Both the position numbers and the translations under genes were made by a program. A stretch of DNA of 38,445 nucleotides from a virus, in IMG/VR virus record IMGVR_UViG_3300036817_000309, positions 1 to 38,445 of that record. One strand, written 5' to 3'. Positions within the stretch are counted from its first letter, which is position 1. Every line of letters begins with the position of its first letter. Shown in pieces: positions 1-7,937 of the stretch. Under the pieces are notes generated by a model, which did not search any database, was not told where the DNA came from, and was given only the letters and a program-made list of their open reading frames with translations.

Positions 1-46
1 GTCAACGTCTGGCCACCACTTGACACACAACCTGTGAGGAGGTTGC

Positions 47-520
47 ATGCCCGAATACGATGCTCGCAAAGCCAAGATCGTTGAGCAAGCTCTCGCCTAC
101 GAGGGCTACATCAAGAGAATGTATCGGTATACATTCCTGTCTTGGTATTGGATGCACGTTAGGTGCTATCGCCCGTCCAACCAGAGCTACAAGTATTACG
201 GCGCCCGTGGCATCACCGTATGCGAGCGCTGGTCTGACTTCGAGACTTTTTTGAGAGATATGGGTCCCCGTCCCAGCGGTCTCACACTTGGCCGCATCGA
301 CAATGATGGCAATTACGAACCTGCCAATTGTAGATGGGAGACGGACGTGGAGCAGGCAGCAAACAAGCGTCCGCCGTACTCTGTGACCCCAAGACCGCCG
401 GCTCCCAGCGTGGACCGCCATCGCGGGCACAATGTGCCTAAGAATCTTGAGGAACTCAAGGAGCATCTGGAGCGGAGTCTGGCTATGGAACTCGCTCGGC
501 GGGAAGATAAACAATCGTAA
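47..520 (+). CDS. HNH/AP2-associated phage protein
   Basis: A 157-residue protein started by ATG behind a strong ribosome site (gaggagg, bases 36-42). Residues about 30-110 carry the pattern W-x2-M-x2-RC, then YGARGI-V-ERW-F-FL-DMG-RP, then GRIDNDGNYEPANCRW. This arrangement is common in phage proteins annotated as HNH-like or AP2-associated, and the NCRW segment resembles the part of HNH endonucleases that follows the active site. I do not see a clear catalytic His-Asn-His triad, so nuclease activity is uncertain. The C-terminal third is charged and probably helical. It stands alone, converging with the leftward gene ending at 616. A TTGACA at 20-25 lies too close to the start to act as a normal -35 box for this gene. 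Confidence 0.75.
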   Translation: MPEYDARKAKIVEQALAYEGYIKRMYRYTFLSWYWMHVRCYRPSNQSYKYYGARGITVCERWSDFETFLRDMGPRPSGLTLGRIDNDGNYEPANCRWETDVEQAANKRPPYSVTPRPPAPSVDRHRGHNVPKNLEELKEHLERSLAMELARREDKQS

Positions 521-615
521 ACGGGCTTGGTATTCCTCTCTCCAGCAGGTGCCATCGGTGCTCGCGGGTTGCCAGCGATCGCCATGGAATGGTGAACGAG
601 TCGAATGCTGGCCAG

Positions 616-927
616 CTATCCCGCCCTCTTGAGAGGCGGACGGCCGCGCCGTGTCTCGTGAGCGATCTCATGCTCGACAGCTTCCTCGATGTTGGCCTGC
701 ATTTCCTTGAGGTTCTCGCTGGCCTGTGGTGTTGTCTCCTGATCTCTCATTGCGATGCCGACGGTGTCTGTGTCAAGCACTTGCATCATGTCGCGCGGCA
801 CCTGCGAGACAGGCGTATTCTCGATATGCACGATTTTCCTGTCCATGTCGATCCATACGCCGCGGATTACGCCGTCTGAGAAGGCCGCGTAACAATGGAT
901 AGCGAGGGGTTTGGCTTTAGTTTCCAT
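616..927 (-). CDS. hypothetical protein, last gene of fibre operon
   Basis: A 103-residue protein of unknown function. The start at 927 is chosen because an aggag ribosome site lies about 9 bases upstream; an in-frame ATG at 987 has no good site. The N-terminal half reads like a small beta domain (residues such as AIHCYAAFSDGVIRGVWIDM), the C-terminal half is helical and charged, ending in a basic RRGRPPLKR segment. It is the last gene of the leftward operon that begins with the 128-residue protein at 5737, so a role in fibre assembly, host attachment or late regulation is possible, but nothing in the sequence decides this. Confidence 0.6.
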   Translation of the reverse strand: METKAKPLAIHCYAAFSDGVIRGVWIDMDRKIVHIENTPVSQVPRDMMQVLDTDTVGIAMRDQETTPQASENLKEMQANIEEAVEHEIAHETRRGRPPLKRAG

Positions 928-961
928 ACCGTTATCTCCTAGTTTAACTGGTTTTCCGAAG

Positions 962-1093
962 TTATCGCCCCATATTGTCTGCTTCATCGCATAACCCTAT
1001 CTGATACCAGAAGCGACTGTGGCGCAGCCATTTCTCACCTACGACTCCGTGTCCTGCGGTTTCGTCGTCCACGGCGGGTCGCCCGGGCTTCAT
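962..1093 (-). CDS. small ORF overlapping fibre accessory gene
   Basis: A 43-residue ORF whose ATG overlaps the stop of the preceding 73-residue gene by four bases (ATGA). It fills most of the gap to the next leftward gene. No ribosome site is visible, so expression would depend on translational coupling. The product has charged and aromatic residues (HSRFWYQIGL) and no recognised domain. It is plausible because the operon is otherwise packed without gaps. Confidence 0.35.
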   Translation of the reverse strand: MKPGRPAVDDETAGHGVVGEKWLRHSRFWYQIGLCDEADNMGR

Positions 1094-1311
1094 TCAAACC
1101 GATCGCTATTGCCTGACGATGCGGGTAGCCCTCGTGATGCAGCCTCCTGATGTTCGCCGAGGCGTTGCCCTTGTTCTTCGGCATGGCCGTTGCCTTTCTG
1201 CGCTGCCAGCTGCGCCGTGATCTTGGCGATCAGCGGAATCTTGGAAATCACCGGAGCCGCCACCGCTGAGATGATGTAGCTCCATTCTGCTTCATCCAGA
1301 TCGATTTTCAT
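1090..1311 (-). CDS. hypothetical protein downstream of tail fibre
   Basis: A 73-residue protein. Its ATG (1311) overlaps the fibre stop codon by one base (TGATG), with gaggag about nine bases upstream, which supports this start over the longer reading frame. Residues 10-45 form an amphipathic to hydrophobic helix (SAVAAPVISKIPLIAKITAQLA); the tail is polar. It is too short for a typical fibre chaperone, but its position right after a large fibre gene fits a small fibre-assembly or attachment accessory. Function unknown. Confidence 0.6.
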   Translation of the reverse strand: MKIDLDEAEWSYIISAVAAPVISKIPLIAKITAQLAAQKGNGHAEEQGQRLGEHQEAASRGLPASSGNSDRFE

Positions 1312-4300
1312 CAGTAGTTCTCCTCGATGACGATGACGCCGGTTTGCCCAGGGAGTCCGGGTAAAATCGTATAAGCGACCGTTGCGCCACCGGCACCACC
1401 AGCTCCGACCGTCACAGTCGTAGTGGTTGGATTGGCGACCAGAAACTCGACGCTTTCGCCGGCTCCTCCGGAACCGCCACCGCCAATAAGACCGCCGGCG
1501 GCAGCAGCGGCGCCGCCGGGACCACCCGCGCCGGCCGCTGGCGCACTGCCCCACATGCTGGCGCCATTATAGGGTTGGTTGCTGATCGCGTAGGGACTAT
1601 CCTGGTTAAGACCACCGCCGCCGCTGCCGCCGTTCACTCGGATCACCAGCGTCCCGGTGCCGTTGGTGCCGCCGAGCCCGCCACTGCCGGCGCCGCCGCC
1701 AGCGGCGCCTGCCGGACTGCCGCCGCCGACGCCACCGTTCGCTGTCCAACTACCGAACGACGTGATGCCGCCCGTGCCACCGTTAGCGCCGGCACCGCCG
1801 CCGCCGCCGCCGCCGGTCATTCGGACCCTGATCCACCGCACCGCGCTCGACGTCGGCGTATAGGTGAATGTGCCTGGGGTGGCGAATATCTGAATCGTCG
1901 GCATCGGCGGAAATAAATCTTCGATCGGAACCGGTGCCGGAGCTGCGCTGCCGCCCGAGATGTTGCCGAGCACTGTGCCATCCGGGATCGGCTGCGGAGG
2001 CGGATTGCTCGGCACCCAGTCGTAGCCATCCCAGACGTAGAGCCGATCGTTCGCGGTGTTGAACCATAGATCGCCGGTATCGGGGGCCAACGGCGGCATT
2101 ACACCGACTGCGACCGGCGTCGGAGGCCCCGGCGGTCCTTCATCGCCCTGCGGCCCCTGGATGCCCTGGGGGATCGTGAAATTGAACACCGCCGCCGAAG
2201 ATGTCCCGACGTTGGAGACCGCGGCCGAGCTGCCCGGCGCGCCGGTGGTGGTCGAACCGACAGCGACGGTGGCTGCCAGTCCCGGCGGGCCGGTGTCGCC
2301 GGTGTAACCGCGAGGGCCAGGCGGGCCTTCGATGCCCTGCGGCCCGGGCGGACCCGGCACACCGACGAGCGATCCGATATTGAGCCAATCGGTGCCGTCC
2401 CAGACCCAGGCGTCGTTAGTGACGGTGTCCAGATAGACGTCGCCGATCTCTGCGGACGGCGGCAACTCGCTGGGGTCGGTGATGGTGCCGACGATGCGGA
2501 TGCCTTCGCCGGGCGGGCCGCGCTCGCCTTGCTCGCCGCGCTCGCCGCGCTCGCCAGTCGGACCGACCACGCGGCCCATGTCGACCCAGCGGAAGCCGTC
2601 CCAGATGAACGCGGTGCCGAACGGCTCTTCCCGTGTCACCCACAGATCACCGATCTCGTTCCCGAAGTATGGCAGGTCCCGGTAGTCGGTGACTTCTCCC
2701 TTGGCACGCAGCGGCGGTCCGGGGTCGCCCTTCTCGCCGCGGTAGCCGCGCGGGCCACGCTCGCCGGGCGGACCGCGCAGGTAGCCGATCGCGGACCAGT
2801 GGCATTCGGGTTCCTCGGGCTCGGGCGGGATCGGAGCGATGCGGCCGGAGCGGCCATGGTGGTCGTGTTCGCGTTCGTGCTCGCAGGTCCACACGTAGCC
2901 GATGCCGGAATCCTCGGCCATGCGGACGTCGCCTTCCTCGTTGCCGTGCTCGGGGAGGTCCTCCCAGCGCGGCACCGGGGACTTGAACCGGAACGAGGCC
3001 CCCATCGGCCCCCGCGGTCCAGGCGGTCCTGGCGGGCCTTCCCGGGGCAGATTCTTCTCAATCGCGGACCGGACGAACTCGGTCGTGGCAATGCGATCGC
3101 TGGCATCCCCCGCGGGCGGGGTCGGCGCGCGCGGATCGCCGATGAAATGCGGTGAATGGATGGGCGCGCCACCGGCGGCAATGATGTCATTGAGCAATAG
3201 CTCGACGTGGCCGCGGCGTCCGTTGAAGGTCACCACGGTGTCGGAGATCCAGTCCCGGATTTCCTCGAGATGCTCGCAGAACCAATGCGTATTCGGGATC
3301 GAGAAGTCGCACGACTCGAACGGCGGGGTCGGCGTCGACGGGCGGCCCTCGAACTCGGGGCTGAACAGCGGTGCTCCGCCCGCTTCGATGATGTCGTTCA
3401 GTTCGAGGATGATGTCGCCGTGGCGGCCATTGAAAGACCGCACGAGGTTTTGGAAATGGCGGTGCTCGAAATGCTCGTGCACCCACTCGGTGGTGGCCAG
3501 GCGATGACTGACGTCGTGGCGTGGCGGGTTGGGCGCGGTCGGCGTGCCGGTGAACTGCGGCGAGTGCAGCGGCGCTCCGCCGGCATCCAGAATATCGTCC
3601 AGGCGCAGGATGACGTGCCCCATACGGCCGTTGAATGTCGCGACGCCGGCAATGTTCTGACTGATGAAATGCTTGACGAATGCTGTGGTTGCGATGCTCG
3701 CGTCATCCGAGATCGGCGGCGGAGTCGGAGCAGTCGGGTGCCCGGTGAAATTGGGATCGTGGATGGGGGCCCCACCGACGTCGAGGATGTCGTCCAAGCG
3801 CAGCTCGACATGACCATGACGCCCGTTCCAGCTAATGACGCCCTCGTCGAGTGCCCACAGACGTATCCACTCGGTGGTGGCGAGTCGGGTCGAGTCATCG
3901 AACGGCGGCGGGGTCGGCGCGCGCGGATCGCCGATGAATTCCGGGTCGTGGATGGGCGCACCACCAGCGTCGGTGATGTCGTCGAGCCTGAGCTCGACGT
4001 GGCCGCGGCGTCCGTTGAAACTGTCGACGACGTCGGTCAGGCCCTCGGCGACCGCCGCGGCGATTGCGGCATTCACCCACTGCGTGTTGGGTATCCGGTC
4101 ACTGTCGTTGCCGAATGGCGGTGCCGGCGTGTGCGGAATGCCGGTGAAGTCCGGAGAGTCGATCGGAGCGCCGCCTGCCTCAAGTATGTCTGATAGGCGC
4201 AGCGTAACCACGCCGTGGCGGCCGTTGAAGGAGTGGACGGTGTCGTCCTCCCACAGGTCATGAAGGCGGTCGTAAATGGCGTCGGCGTAGCGCTTGGTGG

Positions 4301-4808
4301 CGACTTCGAGCGGCTCATGGGGATCACGGGCAACCTGCACGGTTTCATAGGGGACGAGCACCATGCCGTCGGGCAGGACCTGAAACTGCCCCCCGCGCGG
4401 CAGGAAGTCGTCGACGCCGATAGTGGGCAGCAGGCCGCCAGCAGGTCCCGGCGGATAGATCGCCAGCTGAAATACGCCCGACGGCTGATCAAGGCCCAGA
4501 AGAGCGGCAGCACCGGACGCTAGATAGCGCGGTCCGAATGCACTGTTGTAGACATTAAACCAGTAGTAGCCGGCGGACATCAGGATGGCGATGACGCCGC
4601 TGTTCTCGGCATCGCCGGGCAGCGGAATGCCGACACCGAGGTCGGCCCCCTGCCAGTCCAAGGCGCCCGTTACAAGCCCGTAGGAAGTCGAGAACTGGTA
4701 GGGACCTCCCAGACCATTGGCCTGGAGCAGAACCGCGTCAGTGGGCGCCGCAGCGGCCTTCAGCGGAAATTCACTTATTTGGCGTACGGAGAGTACAAAA
4801 TCATCCAT
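1311..4808 (-). CDS. tail fibre with FNGR repeats, collagen-like stalk and Gly-rich tip
   Basis: An 1165-residue receptor-binding fibre candidate. Residues 1-190 form an N-terminal attachment region ending in a DPHEPLEVATKRYAD motif typical of the junction to fibre repeats. Six tandem repeats of about 66 residues follow (roughly 193-590; DNA 4232-3040), each with FNGRxGHVxLxLDDI, AGGAPIxxPxFxGxPxAPTPP and RIATTEWV, as in many phage fibres. Residues about 590-970 alternate collagen-like Gly-X-Y blocks with modules containing GNEIGD and VWDG-x-W. The last 150 residues are glycine-rich (GGGGGGGAGANGG) and end in GVIVIEENY, like glycine-rich adhesin tips. It is in the leftward operon, apart from the other virion genes. 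Collagen-like trimerisation and tip-mediated host recognition are inferred from these families. Confidence 0.9.
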   Translation of the reverse strand: MDDFVLSVRQISEFPLKAAAAPTDAVLLQANGLGGPYQFSTSYGLVTGALDWQGADLGVGIPLPGDAENSGVIAILMSAGYYWFNVYNSAFGPRYLASGAAALLGLDQPSGVFQLAIYPPGPAGGLLPTIGVDDFLPRGGQFQVLPDGMVLVPYETVQVARDPHEPLEVATKRYADAIYDRLHDLWEDDTVHSFNGRHGVVTLRLSDILEAGGAPIDSPDFTGIPHTPAPPFGNDSDRIPNTQWVNAAIAAAVAEGLTDVVDSFNGRRGHVELRLDDITDAGGAPIHDPEFIGDPRAPTPPPFDDSTRLATTEWIRLWALDEGVISWNGRHGHVELRLDDILDVGGAPIHDPNFTGHPTAPTPPPISDDASIATTAFVKHFISQNIAGVATFNGRMGHVILRLDDILDAGGAPLHSPQFTGTPTAPNPPRHDVSHRLATTEWVHEHFEHRHFQNLVRSFNGRHGDIILELNDIIEAGGAPLFSPEFEGRPSTPTPPFESCDFSIPNTHWFCEHLEEIRDWISDTVVTFNGRRGHVELLLNDIIAAGGAPIHSPHFIGDPRAPTPPAGDASDRIATTEFVRSAIEKNLPREGPPGPPGPRGPMGASFRFKSPVPRWEDLPEHGNEEGDVRMAEDSGIGYVWTCEHEREHDHHGRSGRIAPIPPEPEEPECHWSAIGYLRGPPGERGPRGYRGEKGDPGPPLRAKGEVTDYRDLPYFGNEIGDLWVTREEPFGTAFIWDGFRWVDMGRVVGPTGERGERGEQGERGPPGEGIRIVGTITDPSELPPSAEIGDVYLDTVTNDAWVWDGTDWLNIGSLVGVPGPPGPQGIEGPPGPRGYTGDTGPPGLAATVAVGSTTTGAPGSSAAVSNVGTSSAAVFNFTIPQGIQGPQGDEGPPGPPTPVAVGVMPPLAPDTGDLWFNTANDRLYVWDGYDWVPSNPPPQPIPDGTVLGNISGGSAAPAPVPIEDLFPPMPTIQIFATPGTFTYTPTSSAVRWIRVRMTGGGGGGGAGANGGTGGITSFGSWTANGGVGGGSPAGAAGGGAGSGGLGGTNGTGTLVIRVNGGSGGGGLNQDSPYAISNQPYNGASMWGSAPAAGAGGPGGAAAAAGGLIGGGGSGGAGESVEFLVANPTTTTVTVGAGGAGGATVAYTILPGLPGQTGVIVIEENY

Positions 4809-4817
4809 GGGTTGTAC

Positions 4818-5138
4818 TCAGCTTGTCCAAGAGCACAGCACAGTGGTGTAGCGCGGCCAGGTGTTGCCGTCGGTGTCCACAGCGTACCAGCGCAGCTGGT
4901 AGTCGGTCCCGAGCACCCCGCCGGTCAGCAGGCAGTACAGCGCGCGGCCGCGGTGGAACACCTCGCCCTTCTGCCAGTCGGCGTTGGCGTCGACGACATT
5001 GCCGGGCGTGTTGGTCCAGATATCGAGGCTGCCGGACGCGATGCCGACCCCGGGCGGGATGATGAACGAGAAATCCGCCCCGAAAATGCTGGTCTCTTCG
5101 GGTGGCTTTTCAGGAACATATCGGCGGGTCAGAGGCAC
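4818..5138 (-). CDS. putative fibre-tail adaptor-like protein
   Basis: A 106-residue protein starting with GTG at 5138. It is rich in beta-forming and aromatic residues and reads like a beta sandwich (FGADFSFIIPPGVGIASGSL, later LRWYAVDTDGNTWPRY). Proteins of this size and pattern occur directly upstream of fibre genes in phages and prophages and are often called fibre-tail adaptors; I assign that name by resemblance and context only. The start is followed nine bases after its stop by the fibre gene. A TATAAT box lies just upstream, overlapping the previous stop codon, so this gene and the fibre may have their own promoter. Confidence 0.6.
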   Translation of the reverse strand: MPLTRRYVPEKPPEETSIFGADFSFIIPPGVGIASGSLDIWTNTPGNVVDANADWQKGEVFHRGRALYCLLTGGVLGTDYQLRWYAVDTDGNTWPRYTTVLCSWTS

Positions 5139-5143
5139 GCCGC

Positions 5144-5172
5144 ATTATAGCCGACGTGTGTCGTTTACCCAA
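5144..5172 (-). promoter_or_regulatory. candidate sigma70-type promoter for fibre genes
   Basis: Reading leftward: TTGGGT (5172-5167), 17-base spacer, then a perfect TATAAT (5149-5144). It lies inside the end of the 69-residue gene and just ahead of the GTG at 5138. The -35 is poor, so this is a moderate candidate; the spacing is ideal. Transcription would start at or just after the GTG, so it would serve the fibre gene better than the 106-residue gene. Confidence 0.4.
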
Positions 5173-5354
5173 TGGCTGCCCAACCAGCGGTGGCACCACA
5201 GCCCGGGACGGCCGACGACCTCGTTCGTGGTGGGGTCGCACAGCATGAAGCCCCACGGATCCGCGATCACGCGGTGCGGGTCGACCATCCTCGGCCCGGT
5301 GTCGTATTCGCCAAGCGGCAAAAGCGTCACAACGCGCTCGCGGCCGGTGCTCAT
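5145..5354 (-). CDS. hypothetical protein with DPWGF motif
   Basis: A 69-residue protein whose ATG overlaps the upstream gene stop by four bases. Its centre reads VIADPWGFMLCDPTTNEVVG, which closely matches the N-terminus of its upstream neighbour (IIIDPWGFDIIDPVTRDRVG). The two are therefore probably related through a shared short beta module, joined here to different flanks. The rest has several Trp residues and no recognised domain. As part of the fibre operon it is probably a small structural or assembly protein. Confidence 0.65.
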   Translation of the reverse strand: MSTGRERVVTLLPLGEYDTGPRMVDPHRVIADPWGFMLCDPTTNEVVGRPGLWCHRWLGSHWVNDTRRL

Positions 5355-5737
5355 GGCGCGATCAGCGTTTCAGTGATGACGCAGCTCCCTTCGCCGCTCG
5401 TGGTCACCAGCGTTCCGAAGTTGGTCACGCCGGCGCCGATCAGGACCGGCTGCGAGCGGCCAATGTCGGCAGCGCTCAACGTCGCGCTTTCGTAAGTGTC
5501 GCCGAACACTTCGACCTGCGCATTCAGGAGACGAGGCGGGGCGACGTACGGCCCGGTGGTCGTGAACGTCACGACGGCACCCGGGACGGTCGGTACCGGT
5601 GGCGACGGCGACACCTCGCCGGGTCGCAGCACCGGCTGGAAGCCGACGCGGTCGCGCGTCACCGGGTCGATGATGTCGAAGCCCCACGGGTCGATGATAA
5701 TCCACGGTCTATCGGAGAACGGGCGCAGCGGGCGCAT
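5351..5737 (-). CDS. hypothetical structural protein, first gene of fibre operon
   Basis: A 128-residue protein. Residues 10-35 carry the DPWGF-x3-DP module shared with the next gene; a proline-rich linker (SPSPPVPTVPG) follows, and residues 50-128 look like a beta-rich Ig-type domain (VVTFTTTGPYVAPP, TLVTTSGEGSCVITETLI). An agggt ribosome site precedes the ATG. It is the first gene of the leftward operon and faces the helicase gene across a 133-base divergent region containing a long inverted repeat. Function unknown; the Ig-like C-terminus would suit a virion decoration or fibre-linking role. Confidence 0.6.
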   Translation of the reverse strand: MRPLRPFSDRPWIIIDPWGFDIIDPVTRDRVGFQPVLRPGEVSPSPPVPTVPGAVVTFTTTGPYVAPPRLLNAQVEVFGDTYESATLSAADIGRSQPVLIGAGVTNFGTLVTTSGEGSCVITETLIAP

Positions 5738-5792
5738 GGGGATACCCTACCGCATTTCGGTGGACGTCGGGCACCGGACTGGAGCAAGATAA

Positions 5793-5833
5793 TAGGCGGT
5801 CCCCTTCGCTTGCTGGCTATCGGGGACCGCCTA
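5793..5833. promoter_or_regulatory. 12-bp perfect inverted repeat between divergent operons
   Basis: Arms TAGGCGGTCCCC (5793-5804) and its exact complement (5822-5833) flank 17 bases. It lies in the divergent region between the fibre operon and the helicase gene. On the minus strand a TATTAT (5794-5789) overlaps the left arm, so a DNA-binding operator is plausible; as RNA it would form a stable leader hairpin ahead of the helicase ribosome site (gggagg). It has no T-run on either side, so it is not a typical terminator. Confidence 0.5.
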
Positions 5834-5870
5834 GTCAACCTCAACCCGCGTTCGCAAGGGAGGCATTTGC

Positions 5871-7337
5871 ATGTCAAACATACCCTTATTGCACCCAGCA
5901 AAGCAATCATCAAATGGCATCGGTGGAGAGTGGGGAGAACCGCTCGCCGAGATCCCGTGGTGCGCTACGATCGACGCTTTTTTCGCGCATGCGCCCACCC
6001 GCAGATACATTCATCGCCTGAACGGCCAGACCTGGCCTGCCGCGACCATCGACAATCGCTTCGGTAAGATCGAGGGCATGAAGGCCTCCAAGTGGCTCGA
6101 CCGCTTCCAGCATGTCGAGCAGATGGTCTGGGACCCCGGAAAGCCAGAGGTTGTCAGGGACGAGCACTTCTCCGGCGGAGAGTGGGTCCCGGAAGAAGGA
6201 TGGGACTGCTACAATCTTTATCGCCCGCCCTATATCGATCCCCGCGATGGCGACCCGGAGGCCGCGAAATTCTGGCTCGCGCTGCTCCACAAAATCTACC
6301 CCAACGACGCCACCCATATCCTTCACTACTTAGCGCATCGTGTGCAGAAGCCGGGCGAGAAGATCAACCATGCCCTGGTTCTCGGCGGGCCTACCCGGAT
6401 CGGCAAGGATACGATCCTGGCACCGGTTCGCTACGCGGTCGGCACATCGAATTTCGCGAGCATCGAACCCGACAAGATCCTGACGCGTTTCAACAAGTTC
6501 TTCCAGTCGGTGATCCTTCGGATTTCCGAAGCCCGCGACATGGGGATCAACAAGTTTCAGTTCTACAGCAATATGAAGTCTTACGTGGCGGCGCCGCCGG
6601 AAATGCTGACGATCGACGAGAAGAACCTGCCAACCTACGAGATCCCCAACATCACATCGGTGATCATCACCACAAATCATCTGACGGACGGCATGTACCT
6701 GCCACCGGATGATGCTCGCTATTATGTGGCGTGGACCGATCAGAAGCGGGACGAAGAGATCGCCGACCGCTGCGACCGGTTGTGGATGTGGTACAAAAGG
6801 CCGGAAGCTCACGCGTGGGCTCACGTCGCCGCCTACCTGCACAGCATCGACATCTCGCAATGGAACTCCAAAGTGCCGCCGCCGCGAACGGAGGCTTGGT
6901 ACGACATGGTGGGCGGCGCGTTGGCCCACGAAGCTGGCGATCTCGCAGAGCTTCTCGATGGCATGGACAGTCCCGATGCGGTGACGCTGCGGGCGGTCGT
7001 CAATAACGCCACCGGAACGTTCCACCAGTTCCTCACTGACCGAGCCAACCGGAGGCTTATCGGGCACCGGTTCCGCGACTGCGGCATGACGCCGGTGAAG
7101 AACCCCGGAAGCAACAATCCCAAGACGAAGTGGCGGTGGTCGTTCGGCCGTGACCACAACGGCAGCTCCGTCACCGGACCAGTCTATGCCAAGGAAGACT
7201 TGACAGAGACCGAGCGGATCGCCGCGGCGCACGCCGCCAGCAAGGCTTCGGACGGCATCGGGCGACTGAACTCACACCCGTTCGAGAACCCCGTCGACAC
7301 CACCGACACGAGTGACATCGACAATCTTCCACTCTAA
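5871..7337 (+). CDS. primase-helicase family (DUF5906-like, superfamily 3) NTPase
   Basis: A 488-residue replication helicase candidate with a gggagg ribosome site. The Walker A motif is GGPTRIGKDT (172-181), Walker B is VILRISEARD (about 214-223), the sensor is VIITTNH (264-270) and an arginine-finger-like DDARYYV follows (280-286). The N-terminal 150 residues (KASKWLDRF, NLYRPP, LAHRVQKPGEKINHALVLGG) match the arrangement of the phage family usually annotated DUF5906 or primase-helicase. No primase catalytic domain is visible, so this appears to be the helicase half only. It should unwind DNA at the phage origin; a candidate origin lies directly downstream. No polymerase is in the window. 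Confidence 0.88.
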   Translation: MSNIPLLHPAKQSSNGIGGEWGEPLAEIPWCATIDAFFAHAPTRRYIHRLNGQTWPAATIDNRFGKIEGMKASKWLDRFQHVEQMVWDPGKPEVVRDEHFSGGEWVPEEGWDCYNLYRPPYIDPRDGDPEAAKFWLALLHKIYPNDATHILHYLAHRVQKPGEKINHALVLGGPTRIGKDTILAPVRYAVGTSNFASIEPDKILTRFNKFFQSVILRISEARDMGINKFQFYSNMKSYVAAPPEMLTIDEKNLPTYEIPNITSVIITTNHLTDGMYLPPDDARYYVAWTDQKRDEEIADRCDRLWMWYKRPEAHAWAHVAAYLHSIDISQWNSKVPPPRTEAWYDMVGGALAHEAGDLAELLDGMDSPDAVTLRAVVNNATGTFHQFLTDRANRRLIGHRFRDCGMTPVKNPGSNNPKTKWRWSFGRDHNGSSVTGPVYAKEDLTETERIAAAHAASKASDGIGRLNSHPFENPVDTTDTSDIDNLPL

Positions 7338-7343
7338 CCAAAA

Positions 7344-7507
7344 TGATGTGGTGATGTGGTCGTTGTGGTCATCCTTAAACTCCTAAATTTACTTCCTACC
7401 CTATGATACCTCTGTTCTCCCGCAAAAATACGCGCGAGGGGGTAACGCACTACCTCAAAATTACATAAGAGTTTATCCATGACCACATTGACCACATCAC
7501 CACATCA
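7344..7507. other. candidate replication origin: inverted GTGGT iterons around AT-rich core
   Basis: A 29-base arm at 7344-7372 and a 29-base arm at 7479-7507 are inverted copies with only two mismatches. Each arm contains the unit TGTGGT three times (GATGTGGT, GATGTGGT, then TTGTGGT or ATGTGGT), so iterons point toward each other. The 106 bases between are visibly AT-richer than the surroundings, with runs such as cctaaatttactt and caaaattacataag. It lies immediately after the helicase gene and no protein is encoded here. Iterons beside an AT-rich stretch next to a superfamily 3 helicase gene is a typical origin arrangement; the function is inferred. Confidence 0.5.
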
Positions 7508-7525
7508 CCAGCCAGGAGAGTCGAC

Positions 7526-7738
7526 ATGACGTCGCGAAGCATCAAAGCCGCGGTGCGGAGGGTGCACCAAAACCCCGAGCCAGCCCGGTCGCGTGCGAAA
7601 TACTTCATGAAGAAGCTCAAGGAGCGTGACCTGTCTCCCGAGGAGCGCGCTCGCTACGAGGAGTGGGTGGAGGACGCCAAAAAGGAGATCGCCCGCATTG
7701 AGGAAGAGCGGAAGATCTGGCCACCGCCCTGGTGGTGA
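7526..7738 (+). CDS. small charged helical protein
   Basis: A 70-residue protein with ribosome site aggaga and ATG at 7526. It is basic at the N-terminus (RSIKAAVRRVHQNP) and then alternates Lys/Arg and Glu in a long helix (LSPEERARYEEWVEDAKKEI), ending WPPPWW. It is cotranscribed with the helicase across the candidate origin, so a replication accessory or origin-binding role is possible. No family recognised. Confidence 0.6.
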   Translation: MTSRSIKAAVRRVHQNPEPARSRAKYFMKKLKERDLSPEERARYEEWVEDAKKEIARIEEERKIWPPPWW

Positions 7739-7937
7739 GTGCCTTGAGTGGTGATCCCAGATTCGAACAAACCATGGCCCCCCGGTTCGTTCCCCTACTG
7801 GTATACCACCAGAAAATTTTCCTATGGGAATATCGCATGGGGCTCGGAGCGCTGCGCGCACTGCAGTCCGAGAGACGTTAAGGGTCCTCTATGAGCCTTC
7901 TTTGCTAGATGCCCGCTGTGGGTGCATGGGGGTTGGT

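Noticed and set aside
1-46. TTGACA at 20-25 as promoter of the first gene
   Set aside because: The matching -10 would fall on the start codon itself, leaving no leader or ribosome site in the transcript.
2-514. 170-residue leftward ORF at the window start
   Set aside because: It is antisense to the HNH/AP2-associated gene at 47-520, which has a strong ribosome site and recognisable motif; the antisense product has no pattern.
6330-7232. 300-residue leftward ORF opposite the helicase
   Set aside because: Antisense to a gene with complete Walker and sensor motifs; composition typical of a GC-rich shadow frame.
7750-7810. GATTCGAAC / GGTTCG stretches that suggest a tRNA
   Set aside because: No cloverleaf can be formed around them on either strand.
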